Translations under genes and position numbers: made by a program
The notes under the pieces: model-generated
Told to the model about the DNA's origin: nothing
The model's input: the letters and a program-made list of their open reading frames with translations, nothing else
Database searches by the model: none
From: Primulina eburnea
Lineage: Eukaryota; Streptophyta; Magnoliopsida; Lamiales; Gesneriaceae
Reading direction: 5' to 3'
Assembly: GCF_022965805.1 (NCBI RefSeq)
Contig: NC_133108.1
Location: forward strand, 44,710,051-44,774,050
DNA length: 64,000 nucleotides
Part shown: one piece after another, positions 45,614 through 58,132 of the stretch
How positions within the stretch are numbered: position 1 is the stretch's first letter
Layout of the letters: each line of letters opens with the position of its first letter

Positions 45614-48389
45614 CTATTGCCCCAAAAAGAATGCATATATTTCATCCCAGTTAGAGACTGTGTAAAGAGTACCCTTGAGATTTATGGAGCCACTCTCTGC
45701 AAGTTCTCTTTGTTTAATTATCAAACCAGAGAACAATGGAATGAAAGAAACACCAAAATGGTTCGCAATACTCTTCAGACTGGTACTCAAGTCAATGACA
45801 ATGCCAATATCTGCTTCTAACAAGCAAAGCAAATCACCAAGTGAACCTCCGATGTAGATTTTCAAGGGCCTACCGTTGTTCTTGCTTGTAATGTCATTAA
45901 ATGCTTGAAGCTTGTCTATGGGAGTCTCCATCTTCATGATAATGCCACCAGTGGAAATAGATTCTTGGTACACCAAGTCATTTGAATGTATATTCAACGC
46001 GTTTAGGCTACCTGTTAAGGAGTAAATGGAAATTATGATAAAATATCCATGACAGAATGCCAAGAGGGCTAAAGCTCTCTCAATCTTTTTTCTTTCAATC
46101 TCAATAATCTCCTCCTCATGTAAAAGAAAATATATTAGGATAATTAGGGTGGGAAATCTCTCTTCCCAACAAAATCTTATGATAGATACATCTCCTTGTA
46201 TTAAATTTGTTTCTGAAAAGTATGTTTAACAAAAATAAAGAGCATACCTGACGAAAAGGCAGACTTAATTAGATCACTGCACCAGCAGTACGACAGAACG
46301 TGAACTTTGGTAGCACAATTTTTATCTTCCACAACATTCTGGAAGAATTTTTTACAGCCATCCTGAAAATCGAGGCGCTCACCAGCTCGTTTTATGTCTG
46401 ATAGTTTTAATCCTTTCAGTGCATTAGAATGAATCAGTCTTGCATTAGCCCTCTTCTCGAAGTCGGATATTTTCTCCAGTGCTTTAAATAGACCTTCATA
46501 GTCAAGTCCCTCAGCTGTAATCACATTAAGCATAACAGTTAGCTACTCGGGATCAAGAAGGATAGGATGTTCTTGGAAGAAAATGTGTTGAACCTTGGAG
46601 AGATTTATCAATTCCAGCCTCGTGAATGATGCTTTCTACACATTGTTGATATTCTTCTACATACTGGCTGAAAAGATCGCTCCATGTAGTCCGAATATCC
46701 GCGAATGGCATTGGTCCATAACCATTGGTCGTTGTGAGTATTGCAAGCTCAGCTAAAAGGGCAGAGGAATCAATAGCAGTACAAGTCAAGTCAAAGTCGC
46801 AAAATAAGATGAGGTCGTCTTCAACATTGTTGAGGAATCTTGAGAAAGGAACTATGCTTTGCTGAACACTTGATTGAGCCCAGATGAAGTCCAACTCGAG
46901 ATTCATAGCTCTATGGTAAAGTCTTTCTACAATATCTAGTTCTTCACTGGTTAAAGAAACACATAGTTTATCCAGCAAGTCTTCAATTCTTGAAGCTGAT
47001 GCCTAAATTTAGAGAAGTAAAATTATGAGGGTTTTTCACAAGAACACTCCAATAGAAAGCCTCAAACAAAACATACCTCAAATTTTACAGAAGAAAGACT
47101 GTTGAGCCACTTCTTGTAGATGTGCTCACCATCATCAGGGTCTAGACGAGCCTGGATCTCCTTACTAATGAAGCTGTAGAGCCTCATGCATGGTGAAATC
47201 ACGCTCAATGTATAAGCAGCAAGTTTTGTCTTTTCAAAAGGTGTAACAAGTTTGACAGAGAATTTTTCCTCTCCAACTTTTCCTGAGGCTGTTTCGGCCA
47301 AGAATTCTGTGTATTTCACTGTTGCAGCATCGCACGTCCTATCTTTGGGCGGCTCAAATCCCCATTCCTATAAATAAGCCACATAAATGAAAAAGAGAAA
47401 CTCAAAATTGATACTTAGCATTGCATCGCTTAGGTGGCTCAAACGTATAATAAGATCAAGAATTCATTGATTGGGCCCTCACTCGAATAAGTGAATCTTG
47501 GTTCCTAAACCTCTTCATGACGCGTTTTCTCAACCCAGCAATGGCTTCTTTATCCTCCTCGTCATCTACATATTCCTCTGCCAATTCGTAACTGCAAATG
47601 GACAAAGTTTATCAACAGAAAAACAAAAGCTTCCCCCTCCATTCAACAAAGTTTCTTTTCTTTACTTTATTTCATTCAATCAGCCAATCCATGAAGATTT
47701 ATCCAGTAGACGATCAAGGTCAATCCGGTGAAAAGAAAAACACACACTGAGGCCACCAGATCGAACACTCTAGCTGAAAACAGCTCTTCTGCCCAGAAAC
47801 GAAATACTCTATGTGCATCGGCATCTCAACTCATGGATCTCTTGGCTAAACAAGTAAAGATAAGAGGATTAAACCATCCTTCTTACTTTTCTCAAAGCCA
47901 TTGATTCATCATATATTTATTTCACAGTAGTTCTATGACTCAAAGAATCCTTTCCTACTTGATCCAACCGCCTTCAACAAAAGAGTTCGAATTTAAAGTA
48001 TAACTTACCATAACCTCCCCTTGTCATATCAACCAACAAAACCCCACCGCCCGAAATTGCAAGACACTCAAATCATATAAACATGAAATTGACACGATCC
48101 AAAGTATATACAGAAACAAATAGTCAAAAAAACATAGATGATTTCTCTTCACAAAAAAGGGAAAAAAAAGACACACAATAATGACGGTGGCTTACGCATG
48201 AGCAAAAGCCTGAAGAAAGTAGACATCTTGAGAGATGCAATGAATAAAAGACGTGGGGTTCAAAGTTCCCGAAGCCAAGCAAACTGCAAAAGGGCTGTAA
48301 AGAGCTAAAGCCCTCTCATTCTTGAACTTTTTCCACAGCCTCTTCGCTATCCCTCCTTCATCCGACACCTGCAATTCGAAACTTCCCAT
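45614..48389 (-). CDS. TH2: Bifunctional thiamin enzyme TH2 (TENA plus HAD phosphatase)
   Basis: In plants TH2 dephosphorylates thiamin monophosphate (C-terminal HAD domain) and salvages amino-HMP (N-terminal TENA domain). Six exons join in phase: 48389-48196, 47591-47483, 47367-47077, 47002-46594, 46514-46248 and 46011-45614, giving 555 residues. The TENA part contains NERALALYSPFAVCLASG, FIHCISQDVYFLQAFAHAY and TPFEKTKLAAYTLSVISPCM. The HAD part has motif I FCDFDLTCT, motif II HVLSYCWC, and the motif IV region reads IGGSLGDLLCLLEADIG. The family has GDS there, so the first aspartate appears lost (codon 45845-45847). No transit peptide precedes MGSFELQ, and an in-frame TGA lies 15 bases upstream; a cytosolic form is implied unless an upstream exon exists. 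Catalytic competence is uncertain. Confidence 0.93.
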
Positions 48390-50101
48390 TTCTTTACCTC
48401 CTCAAGATCAACGCAAACTGCACGATTAATTTAACTTTATTTTATTTTTATCTTAACCCTTCAAGTATGAGAAGGGTTGGTGGATTTTGGGGACGTGATC
48501 AAGATTCAAGAGTTGGTGGCAGTCAAGGATAGTATTATATGTATAAACAAACACCCATATATACCACGTTTGATTATGTAAACAATTTTTAATAGGAAAA
48601 AGTCGAGTCTGGATGCGCGTAGGCCTAGGAAAAATGGAATGGATAGTAAAAGACCAAGTTCGGGATGGTCTTTTTCAGGGACGAAGCGCCGGCAGTCAAA
48701 TGATATGTATATGATTTGGGATTCTCGTGACTCAGTTTTCGCGTGATACAATACGTATGAAAATGACAGAGTCAACTCACTAATCTTTTTTATGCCAATA
48801 AGGGGTATTTGACTAAGTATTTTTTGATTGAAAAATAAAAATTATTCCATATTCTCTTTTTATATAAATATAATTATGTATTCATAAGCATAATTAAATC
48901 ATATAAATTGGATTGGTTGTTTAAACCATAGTGTCACTTTTTAGAAATAATTTTTAAAATTATAATTTTTTGTTTGTTCGAGCAAAATATTGGTGATATA
49001 CTTGTAATATTATCATATACAATAAGATTGTATTTGGATTCATGAAATTCGAATCCATAAATCTCAAATATATTTTTGTTGTCGTTGAGAAATAAGACTA
49101 TAAATTTCAGATTCACTATTGGTATTGTTTATAAATATTTTATATTAATTACAATGAATTTCAAGTTCATCATATATTTGAAATTCATTTTAAATAAGTC
49201 AAATAATTATTTAAGAGTTGATATATTATTTTATTATAACAATGAAATTATTATCAAAACAACCTATTACAATTTTTATTTGCCAATTAAAAAAAGTTCT
49301 AGATGATGACACTAACACCTTCTCTTTATAATTATGTCACAACTAAAGAGATATACATGAAGACCGATTTACATTCAATCATTAGGAGTTGATATGAACA
49401 ACATTCGACTCATCATTCTCTGGTCTATAAATGAGTGGATCTCATGTGAGATCGTCTTACAGATCCTAATATGTAAAACGGATCAGCCATACTCATATTC
49501 ACAATAAAATGTAATATTCTTAGCATAAAAAATAATATATTTTCTAGGATGACCCAAATAAGAAATCCGTCTCACAAATACGAACCTTGAAACCGTGTCA
49601 TACAAGTTTTTGCCCCTATTTAAATGTCGTTATTTTGATAACACTATTTGAATATACGAATTAATCTAATATGCATCATGTGTTCTAAGTCCAAACAAAA
49701 AACATTTTTTTGCTTAGAAAATGTTAATAATGATGAGAACTTCAATTTCTTGTCGATGTTTTTTAGGTGAATTTGTCATGCACTATTTCTCCAGGATGAT
49801 TTATATAAATAACGTGATTTACACATTTTTTTTGTTATTGTGAAAGTAACGAGTTATGTGAATAAATATTCTAAAAATTTCACCACCACTAGGCTTTCAA
49901 AGATTATAACAACTGGATACTTGTGAGAGAACGAGGGTAGATTCATTTTCCAATACATGTGGAAAACTAAGAAAGTTTCAAGTGAATGGCTGTCGTTGCA
50001 CCACACCATCTGTTCACGCTCCAAGAAATACGTTATCAGTATCATCACTGGTCCATGTTTCTCTCTCTAAGATATTTTGCTTCCTCTCTCTAGAATCTTA
50101 G
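48390..50101. other. Divergent promoter region between TH2 and PSB28
   Basis: This 1.7 kb separates two divergently transcribed genes. It is AT-rich with one TIR element copy. The last 60 bases before PSB28 are CT-rich (CTCTCTCTAAG and CCTCTCTCTAG), typical of plant 5' leaders. No further gene was recognised. Confidence 0.5.
49432..49614 (-). repeat. GAGACGGTCTCAC-family TIR element, copy 9
   Basis: Reverse copy from GAGTGGATCTCATGTGAGATC to GAAACCGTGTCATACAAGTT, full length but with several substitutions in the terminal repeats. Confidence 0.75.
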
Positions 50102-51359
50102 ATGGCGACAATGGCTTTCTGTTTTCCTAGCTCTAACAGTTTGAGCAACCAAACTCGCTCAATTCCAGGTACCCATTTAATTTGATAGTTGTTCTTTTTG
50201 TTCTGTAATTTAAAGATTCAGTTTTTTTCTTTACTGGTGAATGGAATGAAATGTACTGTCTCACATACGAAGAGTTTGAACTAATGTTTCATGGAGTTTT
50301 AATGGGGAAAAGTAAGAGTAAAGAGTTTTTATGGAACAAAGTTGAAAAATAGCTCAGATGAAACTACTTCATGTTTTAATCTTTAGAAAGTTCGACTAAA
50401 TTTCTGGGTTCGGCAGGTTATGTCACAATTTCTGCCAAATATTTGATGAAAGATTACTCTTGTTGTGCAATCTTCTGTGTTATAAGTGCACCACTATAGC
50501 CGAGTTAAAAATGTCTGCTTTATGAAAGGTTATAATTTCCCGGACGCGGGAATAAATTTCCCGTATAAAAAGAAGTTTTAAGCCGGAATGTGACTCTAGA
50601 TGCCCTATACGGTGAAGGGGTGTGGTTAAATTCATCGAGACTGAAATTTTGCTGCAAGATAATTAATTCAGTCTGCACAATTTGAAAGCTCAATGCTGTC
50701 GATATTACCAATTTCATGCTATGGATTCAGTTGTGTGAAACTTCTACCTTGACTTACTTTTGTATTCCAAAAAATGGTATGGATATTTGTTAAAACAAAA
50801 TGGTACTGATATTTGATCAACTGCTTATAACAAAGGAACTTCTTTATTCAGATGATGCGGTAAATGATAATTATCTTATTTTTTTCTAGTCTCATTGTGT
50901 GGAAGTGTTCACTCGAGTTTGAACTCATCTTTCAATGGGCTGTGTTTGCACCTACCACAATTGTGCTTTGCAAAACAAAGGCAGGTGCAAAGCATCTCTA
51001 CACTCAGCATAATGATGGTGAAACCAACAATTCAATTCATTCAAGGGACTGACGAACAGACAATCCCAGATGTGAGGCTAACCAAGTCAAGGGATGGAAC
51101 TAATGGAATGGCGATATTCACATTCACTGAACCTTCTGTTTTTGACTCATCTAGTGTCGTTGGTGATATAACCGGTTTCTACATGATTGACGAGGAAGGA
51201 GTGATCCAATCAGTTGATGTAAATGCCAAGTTTGTGAATGGGAAACCTGCGGGGATAGAGGCTAAGTACATCATGCGAACCCCACGAGAGTGGGACAGGT
51301 TCATGAGATTTATGGAGCGTTATTCCAACCAGAATGGATTGTCCTTCATAAAAAAGTGA
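50102..51359 (+). CDS. PSB28: Photosystem II reaction center protein Psb28, chloroplast precursor
   Basis: Psb28 is a small stromal protein that binds PSII assembly intermediates (family knowledge). Two exons, 50102-50168 and 50890-51359, join in phase to give 178 residues. The first 60-65 residues are Ser-rich and basic with few acidic residues, as expected for a chloroplast transit peptide ([20 protein letters not shown]). The mature region is recognisable by [52 protein letters not shown] and [12 protein letters not shown]. The frame is intact. It converges with the subtilase gene at 51670, with about 310 bases between the stop codons. Confidence 0.95.
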
Positions 51360-51669
51360 AGCAGTGTATATCTTTTTGTCCCTACATTTTTTTTAAATGC
51401 TATTTTACGAAATTCATGTTCATGTAACTAGGTGAAATACAGCAAGAATTAACTTGAGAGATGATTAATTGGATTTAATCATACATTATGAACGGAATTC
51501 CATGTATTCTCTATCTGGAGTGTCATTTATCTTTTTCAGAGCTTACAAGATAGAAAACCTTCAACTCTTGAATGTAAAAATTAGACGGATATCGATGTAA
51601 AATCTGTCCTAATGTCAAATTTATTCAGAAATTTATAGCTGCTTCAGTTAATTAAACTGAGTATTATTC
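51360..51669. other. Convergent 3' flanks of PSB28 and the subtilase
   Basis: Tail-to-tail intergenic spacer that must hold both 3' UTRs. AT-rich, with no repeat and no other gene seen. Confidence 0.6.
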
Positions 51670-53979
51670 TCATTTTCGGCTGTCCCATGTCACTGCGATA
51701 GGACTCCGAACTGTGTAAGAGATGCTTCTGTGGTTCACCCATGTCAAATACCCTTGACTGAACCTCGTACTCTCCATATCCATTCTTTTCTTGGATATAA
51801 ACCACACCTTGTAACTCAAAGTTTGATTTACCTGTTTAAATATCAGACGCTGTGGCCTGACTTTCACACTGACCCCTTCAGGCGCTGTCACTTCCACCGA
51901 ATAAATGGAATTAGCACTCCCTATATTTGTTAAGCGTCTTCTGAAAATTTTCCTTAGTGCTCCAGGCCTGAAAATTACGGAAAATGAGGGGTAATTGAGG
52001 CTGAAACCCCTGTTCTTCCGTAGAATTTCATGGCAACTCACATTCTTGTGAGTGATGCTAAAAATGTCTGATCTGCTGTATCCAAGAAAGCATAAATGAG
52101 TTATGTGCTCGTTTGGCTGAATGTCATATATCAATCCTGGATCAATTGCTCTTTCTGGGTTCACGTGTCCTGCTCCGATTGCAAAGAGACTTGCAGGTTT
52201 GTCTCCATCCATTATTGGTTTCCCCTGATGATCAGTTATGTCTGCAGTAGTGATCAGTGCTGATTTGATGGCGGCTGGGGTCCATTTTGGATGAGCTGAG
52301 TGAATCAGTGCTGCAAGTCCACTGACATGGGGACATGCCATGGAAGTCCCTGACATGACTGTGAAGTTTACTCTTCTCAGATCTTCTGGGAGTGCGCTCG
52401 GGCCAAGATTTTGCGGCCAAGCTGCAATGATGTTGACCCCAGGAGCAATCATATCTGGTTTGAGAATCGAAGGATCTGTGAAACTTGGTCCTCTTGATGA
52501 GAACTGAGCTACTGCAGGAGCTCTAGATTTTCCAATGATGGTTCCTCTGAAGATGATTCGAGCTTTTGGTCTCCTAGTTGAGTTTATGTAACTTTTAAGC
52601 TGGTACGACTCTTCAGAACCGATCAAAGTTGCTGGCAGGACATGAACATCCACAGAATCTTCCTCCAAGTTTACTTCTGTATTGGCAAGAATCATTCCTG
52701 CTCCGCCCGCTTCTTTCACTATCTGACCTTTCTCCGCCCTCCCATTTATGCCCCTGTCACAAACTACCATCTTACCTTTAACTTTTGCTACCGGGAGAGA
52801 CCCTTTCAAGCAAAATCCACTTCCTTTATTCCCACCCTCGAAATATACCAGCTCGAGCACTTTCTCTGCACCTGGAGATCCAATCCCAGGGTACATGGAT
52901 TCTCCATATAAGAATTTCCCATTGCCCAGTCGAACTACTGCTGGAAACCTTCTGTCAAGTGTGCTTGCACCAACTGTGGTTATCCAAGGAGCCTCATTGG
53001 CCACCGAGTTTTGAATTGGACCATTGTTTCCTGCTGCACAGATGACTGAAATTCCATGCTGCATCGCTCGAAAACTTCCTATGGCAATGGTGTCCTCGTA
53101 TAGAGGAACTGGAAAGCCACCGAGTGAAAGGGAAAGTACATCCACGCCATCTCGGATTGCTGCGTCCATTGCTGCAAGAATGTCTGAGCTGTAACAGCCA
53201 CTGTACCAGCATACTTTGTATATGGCAATGTGGGCACCAGGAGCCATTCCTCGAGCCTCACCAGCTCCATTTCCAAGCACGTCAGCCATTGGAACCGGAG
53301 CTCCCCCAGCTGTGGAAGCTGTATGGGTCCCATGGCCATGGGAATCACGAGCTGACATGTACTCCACCAAAGTATTTGGCGAAGATATCAACGAAGCTAC
53401 ACGGTGCCCTTTGCTGAAGTACCGGGCACCAATGATTTTCTTGTTGCAGTTTGAAGTACTAAAGTCCTGCCCTTCTTGGCAAATCCCTTTCCATTTTGGT
53501 GGAATGGGATCCATCACCCGATCATCAAAGCTCGAGCTTTCAGGCCAAATTCCGGTATCAAGAACACCAATAATTGCCCCTCGTCCATATCTTGATTTCA
53601 TCCATGCACCCCCTTCTCTGGTGGGACTTAGCCCCAAGAACTTGTAGGAATAAGTCGTCTGAATCTCTAGCCTCCTGTCCGGCCTCACTGCTAAAACTTC
53701 TTGTGATTTCTTCAACGTCTCAACCTCTAATGGTGAGAGTTGAGCTGCAAATCCTTCAATGGCGGAACTATAAGAGTACAGAAACCTCGAGGATAAATCT
53801 TCTTCACTGTAAACTGAATTTTCCAATAAAGAAAGGTGCCAATGAAATCTAGAGGTAAACGAAGAACGTGAAAGCCCCTCAGGGTGGAGCTGAACAATGT
53901 AGGTTTGCAAATTCTGAGCATGTGAACTAAGAAATTCCAGCAATATGGTCAACAAAATGTGCCGAAACTTGGCTTCCAT
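51670..53979 (-). CDS. Subtilisin-like serine protease, SBT1 group (SBT1.2/SDD1-like)
   Basis: A secreted serine endopeptidase of 769 residues in a single exon, as in most SBT1 genes. It has a signal peptide (MEAKFRHILLTILLEFLSSH), an I9 inhibitor prodomain (QTYIVQLHPEG...EVLAVRPDRRLEIQTT), then the catalytic domain. The Asp is D141 (VLDTGIWPE), the His is H216 (HGHGTHTAST), the oxyanion Asn is N318 (AAGNNGP) and the Ser is S546 (MSGTSMACPHVSG). A PA insert (about 360-480) and a C-terminal Fn3-like domain follow. All catalytic residues are present. I chose the ATG at 53979 because it opens the signal peptide; the longer frame starts at a GTG. SDD1 itself controls stomatal density in Arabidopsis, but substrate and role here are unknown. 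Confidence 0.94.
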   Translation of the reverse strand: MEAKFRHILLTILLEFLSSHAQNLQTYIVQLHPEGLSRSSFTSRFHWHLSLLENSVYSEEDLSSRFLYSYSSAIEGFAAQLSPLEVETLKKSQEVLAVRPDRRLEIQTTYSYKFLGLSPTREGGAWMKSRYGRGAIIGVLDTGIWPESSSFDDRVMDPIPPKWKGICQEGQDFSTSNCNKKIIGARYFSKGHRVASLISSPNTLVEYMSARDSHGHGTHTASTAGGAPVPMADVLGNGAGEARGMAPGAHIAIYKVCWYSGCYSSDILAAMDAAIRDGVDVLSLSLGGFPVPLYEDTIAIGSFRAMQHGISVICAAGNNGPIQNSVANEAPWITTVGASTLDRRFPAVVRLGNGKFLYGESMYPGIGSPGAEKVLELVYFEGGNKGSGFCLKGSLPVAKVKGKMVVCDRGINGRAEKGQIVKEAGGAGMILANTEVNLEEDSVDVHVLPATLIGSEESYQLKSYINSTRRPKARIIFRGTIIGKSRAPAVAQFSSRGPSFTDPSILKPDMIAPGVNIIAAWPQNLGPSALPEDLRRVNFTVMSGTSMACPHVSGLAALIHSAHPKWTPAAIKSALITTADITDHQGKPIMDGDKPASLFAIGAGHVNPERAIDPGLIYDIQPNEHITHLCFLGYSRSDIFSITHKNVSCHEILRKNRGFSLNYPSFSVIFRPGALRKIFRRRLTNIGSANSIYSVEVTAPEGVSVKVRPQRLIFKQVNQTLSYKVWFISKKRMDMESTRFSQGYLTWVNHRSISYTVRSPIAVTWDSRK

Positions 53980-54953
53980 TTTGCAAGGAAATCTAAACTT
54001 TTGAAACTGAGACAGAACTGGTTCATGTTTCTTGGGACAGGACACGGGGTATTTGTAAGCTCCGGAGTCGGGTTCGAAATGGGGCTATGTCTGAGACAGA
54101 ATATGAATAAGCTCGTGAAAGATAAGAGCTCTTCCTCACGAGTTTCCTTTGGTGTGACTGATAAGACAGTGAAGATGAAGGAGCCTTTGGGTTTTGCATG
54201 TTTAGTGAAGCGTGGGTTTTCACGAGGAATATAGTTCATATTTATTGCTATATATTAATTATATAGTTTTTCAAATAAAAAAGTAACAACCCCACGAATC
54301 TTGGTCGATTGATATTATTGTCTGCTTCTTTGGCTATTCAATTGCTTCATTTATTTGCACGCTCTAGGCTTGCAAAATTTATATTCTTAAATAAACTAAT
54401 ATTTGATAATGGTTATTGTCAAATAAGTGAAATTAATTCAAAATCTGTTGATGGGCAGTAATTTAATACGTACTAAGTTGATATACTCTAAATATGGGTA
54501 AGAATTTGGGTTCGGGCATGGGTTCTAAGTTGAGATGGAAGACCAACGATAAGAACATACGGAACAACAAATGAAGTCTTCATATAAACGCACACAAATT
54601 GTTCTAGAAATTTGTTTGTTTTCTCGTTCAATTTTCTCAAAAAATGAATGAACGAACTAAAATAACTTACATATTTTCAAAGAAGACGGATCGAAAATAA
54701 GAAAACAAAAGATGGCTAAGAACACACATGAAATATTCAGCAACGAAAGAATTAAAACTCCAGAAAAATGAAATGCTTCATATTCCTATCAACCAAGAAA
54801 ATGTCAGCCAGAACTAGCTGGTAGTTTCCACCAACATGGTAGTTTCAGACAAAACAAGCATGCACTAAGTTTAACGTTAATTCACAAGATAAATACAAAC
54901 TTTCATTTGCAGTCAGTTTGTAGCCGATGTTCCCTATTGAAAATATCATTTGA

Positions 54954-55272
54954 ATTATGATCAACAATAGGATTTCCTTCTACCCGCGCAAACATGCTGA
55001 AATCTTTTACTGGAAAACCATTATTCTCGTAATAATTAGAAATATTATATAATGAATTCCCTAACAAAGATTTTACTACAAGAAATAAATGGCCTTCTGT
55101 ACAAATTAAGGTTTCAAATACTTTGCATGCGTGAGATCGATCGATCGATCGATGAAGCCTACCCTAATGATGATTTCGGTTAATTCAAACAACGTTAGCA
55201 GTCGTAAACATCGGTTATAAGTTGGCAACAAATGACAGCCTGAATCTACCTATTCTGGTGGCCTACAGATTT
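54954..55272. repeat. Diverged local duplication, copy A
   Basis: Shares blocks in the same order with 55601-55775: ATTATGATCAACAATAGGAT, GAAATCTTTTACTGGA, TTCTCGTAATAATTAGAAAT, and later CCTATTCTGGTGGCCTACAG. A (GATC)n run of about 19 bases (55135-55153) and extra sequence lie between the blocks. Non-coding. Confidence 0.65.
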
Positions 55273-55600
55273 ATTCATATATGTTTCCTGGTATACTGTT
55301 TGTCAAATAAACAAAACTCTGCTTCTTGAAAAATCAAATTAAATATAAAAAAAACGATCGACTTTTTGACAAGATTAATGCCACGCGACTTATGGCACAC
55401 TTTTATATAAAAACCGATGGAAGTACTCGTGGATCAACCGCATTCATTGTTGTGCATTCCACCTGCCCCCTCAATATAGATCTGTCTTATAAGGTTTTAT
55501 CGTAAGAAATTTTTTTATGTAAAATAAATTAATAATTTTAGATATCTCAATTTCAAGTTTTAAATGTATAATAAAAATTTATGAAATCCGTCTCATCTCA

Positions 55601-55775
55601 TTTATGATCAACAGTAGGATTTCTTTCTTCTCTCGCTCACCCACGATTTGAAATCTTTTACTGGACAGTCAGTCTTCTCGTAATCATATGAAATAGAAGT
55701 TAGAAATAGTAAATATCGGGTACGAGTTGACCACAACCGAAGGCCTAAATCTTCCTATTCCAGTGGCTTACAGAT
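55601..55775. repeat. Diverged local duplication, copy B
   Basis: Counterpart of copy A: TTTATGATCAACAGTAGGAT, GAAATCTTTTACTGGACAGT, TTCTCGTAATCATATGAAAT and CCTATTCCAGTGGCTTACAG. It is shorter because about 140 bases between the blocks are missing. Confidence 0.65.
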
Positions 55776-57616
55776 TTGGAAAGTAAGCGGATAAAGACCT
55801 CTCGACGCCACCAACACGGAATCGGCAACATGGCCGTAGCACAAAGGAAGTGGAGGCGAAGGGAAAGGTAGAAGTCGAAACTTTGAAAATAAACAAGAAA
55901 GGTTCGCAAGAATTTCGTATAGTTGTTTATATGAGAATATCAAAGCATCGGATAATTTCGAGAATTGGAATCCTCTCGAGACAGGCGCGAAGCACACACC
56001 AAGAAACGTTTATGGCTTCGGATTGTTAAATTATGAAATGCTTAAATTAATAATAACTCAATACATGTATATATTTATGCAAACATGTCATTAATAAGGG
56101 TATGGAGACGTCCATTCATAAGTTGAGTGATAATTTGATAATGCATTGAACAACCCTCGTTCGGACTTTTCAAGTGGTTATCACTTATCGAGTAAAATAG
56201 TATGGGGTTATGGTTGTACGCTATTAGTCCTTTGACCAGAGACAACTTAGAGGATTTACATACTAGTATACACTTTCATCAGGTGGCGAGGTTGAGTGTA
56301 GTTTCGAAATACGTAAGAGCCAATGCATTGTAGTCGGGGATTCACCTCTCGACGCAAATTTCGTTTATATCTCTAGTGTGATATGTACAAGAAACAAAGT
56401 TCTTGATCGTGGACTTAATTAGGAGGCTGAAAAAAGTTCGCAGAGTTTTACAAGAAAGATATTAATGCCTAAACATCGGAATAATTGGAGTTAGCGTTGA
56501 ATACATCAAGGTAAATCAAATCTAAATGTCCTATGAATAATTTAATCATACGACGCTCAAAAAATATTTTTGAACGTCAAAAGAAAAAATTTAAACTTCT
56601 GTTGTACTTTGAGTGTGAGAAATTGATACTCCAACACATTGAGGCTGCTATTCAAACGGCTAGATTTAAGGAATGAATATGGACAACAGATGCATTCTAC
56701 ACCAGTGATACCCTATTCTCCAAATCAGTCTCAATTTCAAGAATTCGGCGAGCATAATTCCTTACATAATAATCACCAAAATCTCCATCATCGAAGCAGT
56801 CGAGCTCAAATTGTTGTACATACTAGTCATGCAGAATTTGGCATTGACTGAGATTCTTCTCTCAGTCATTACAATTTGCATATTTCTTCAGAGATTTCCC
56901 AACTACAAACTGCAACATAAGCTGATAACTTTCAGCGCCGTAGTTTGACCGAAAATGGTAACACATATCGGGGACTTGGCTCTTGTCATGCGACGACTTT
57001 CTTATTTTTTTCTTTGCTTTTTCGGTTATAAGAAACCGACGATAACTATTTTAGGATATGTACTGGATAAATAAACAATCGAATTTAACGTAATGATCTG
57101 TAAATTACGTTAATCGGGTAAACCGCACTAGACAAGTCAGGTGTGACAAGATCGACCAAAAAATATTGGTAGGTGTTCGATCTAACTAGGTAAACCTTAC
57201 TAAGTAAGTCTTTTGTAAAAAAACTCAATTGCTCGACCGAAAAAATATTAGTTGGAGAAATCGAACTCGTGATCATTTGACATCGTGCTCACCTTCTACA
57301 TCAACTCGAATATCTCATAGGAATACACAATGATTTTATTTCTTTCTTTCTTTCTTTTACATTTAGTGGAAATGTGTCTATAAAGTCCACCCATTGTCTC
57401 AAATGCTAGTAACACATGATTTATGATAGTGCATTCATTAATTAAAGCAATCAGGTATATTTTTAGCCATTCATAAAGTCCAAGCTCTCCATTGAATTAT
57501 TGGAGGTTTCAATTCCCAAAGAATTTTTATTTAAAAAAAAAAAACCCTACCAAAAATGATGGGCCAGATGCAACCCTCGACTTCCTCAACACCCAACTTT
57601 TAAAAAATAACATATT

Positions 57617-57764
57617 TTTTGTGAGACAATATCGTTAATATTTATTCATAAAATGTGTCAATAATGTACATATTTATAATAATAATTTGGCATAAAAAGT
57701 ATGACCAAAATAGGATATCTGTATCATAAAATTAACTCGTGAAACCGTCTAACAAAAGTTGTGT
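57617..57764 (-). repeat. GAGACGGTCTCAC-family TIR element, copy 10 (degenerate)
   Basis: Old reverse copy: TTTTTTGTGAGACAATATCG, a core reduced to ATGACCAAAATAGGATATCT, and GTGAAACCGTCTAACAAAAG. It is more diverged than the other copies. Confidence 0.6.
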
Positions 57765-58051
57765 TTAAAAAAAATCCTTATTGAGAAAAAATAAGATATT
57801 AATAACAAAACTAAATTATATACACGCAAGTCTATTTAATATAATAACTTTTAATTTCATTATACTTGATTGATTAATTAGTCGACTACACTATTACAAT
57901 ATTTTAACATATATTATCCCGTAAACAATTAGATTAGCAATCTGTGTACACACATTGAATCCTGTGATTTTTAGGTGAAAAGAACCTGCTGGTGTCCAAA
58001 TCCAATGTATATTGCACGGCCAAATTTAAAACAAACCAAACAGTGTATTTT

Positions 58052-58052
58052 C

Positions 58053-58131
<79 letters not shown>

Positions 58132-58132
58132 T
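58052..58132. repeat. (ATT)n microsatellite, about 27 units
   Basis: Uninterrupted ATT repeat. A tyrosine-only reading frame across it is an artefact of the repeat. Confidence 0.97.

Noticed and set aside
53979..54045. Longer N-terminus for the subtilase
   Set aside because: The extension begins at a GTG and is not signal-peptide-like; the ATG at 53979 opens a clear signal peptide.
56639..56851. 70-residue Asn/His/Gln-rich frame
   Set aside because: It lies in repeat-like DNA, has no ATG-supported start and matches no family I know.
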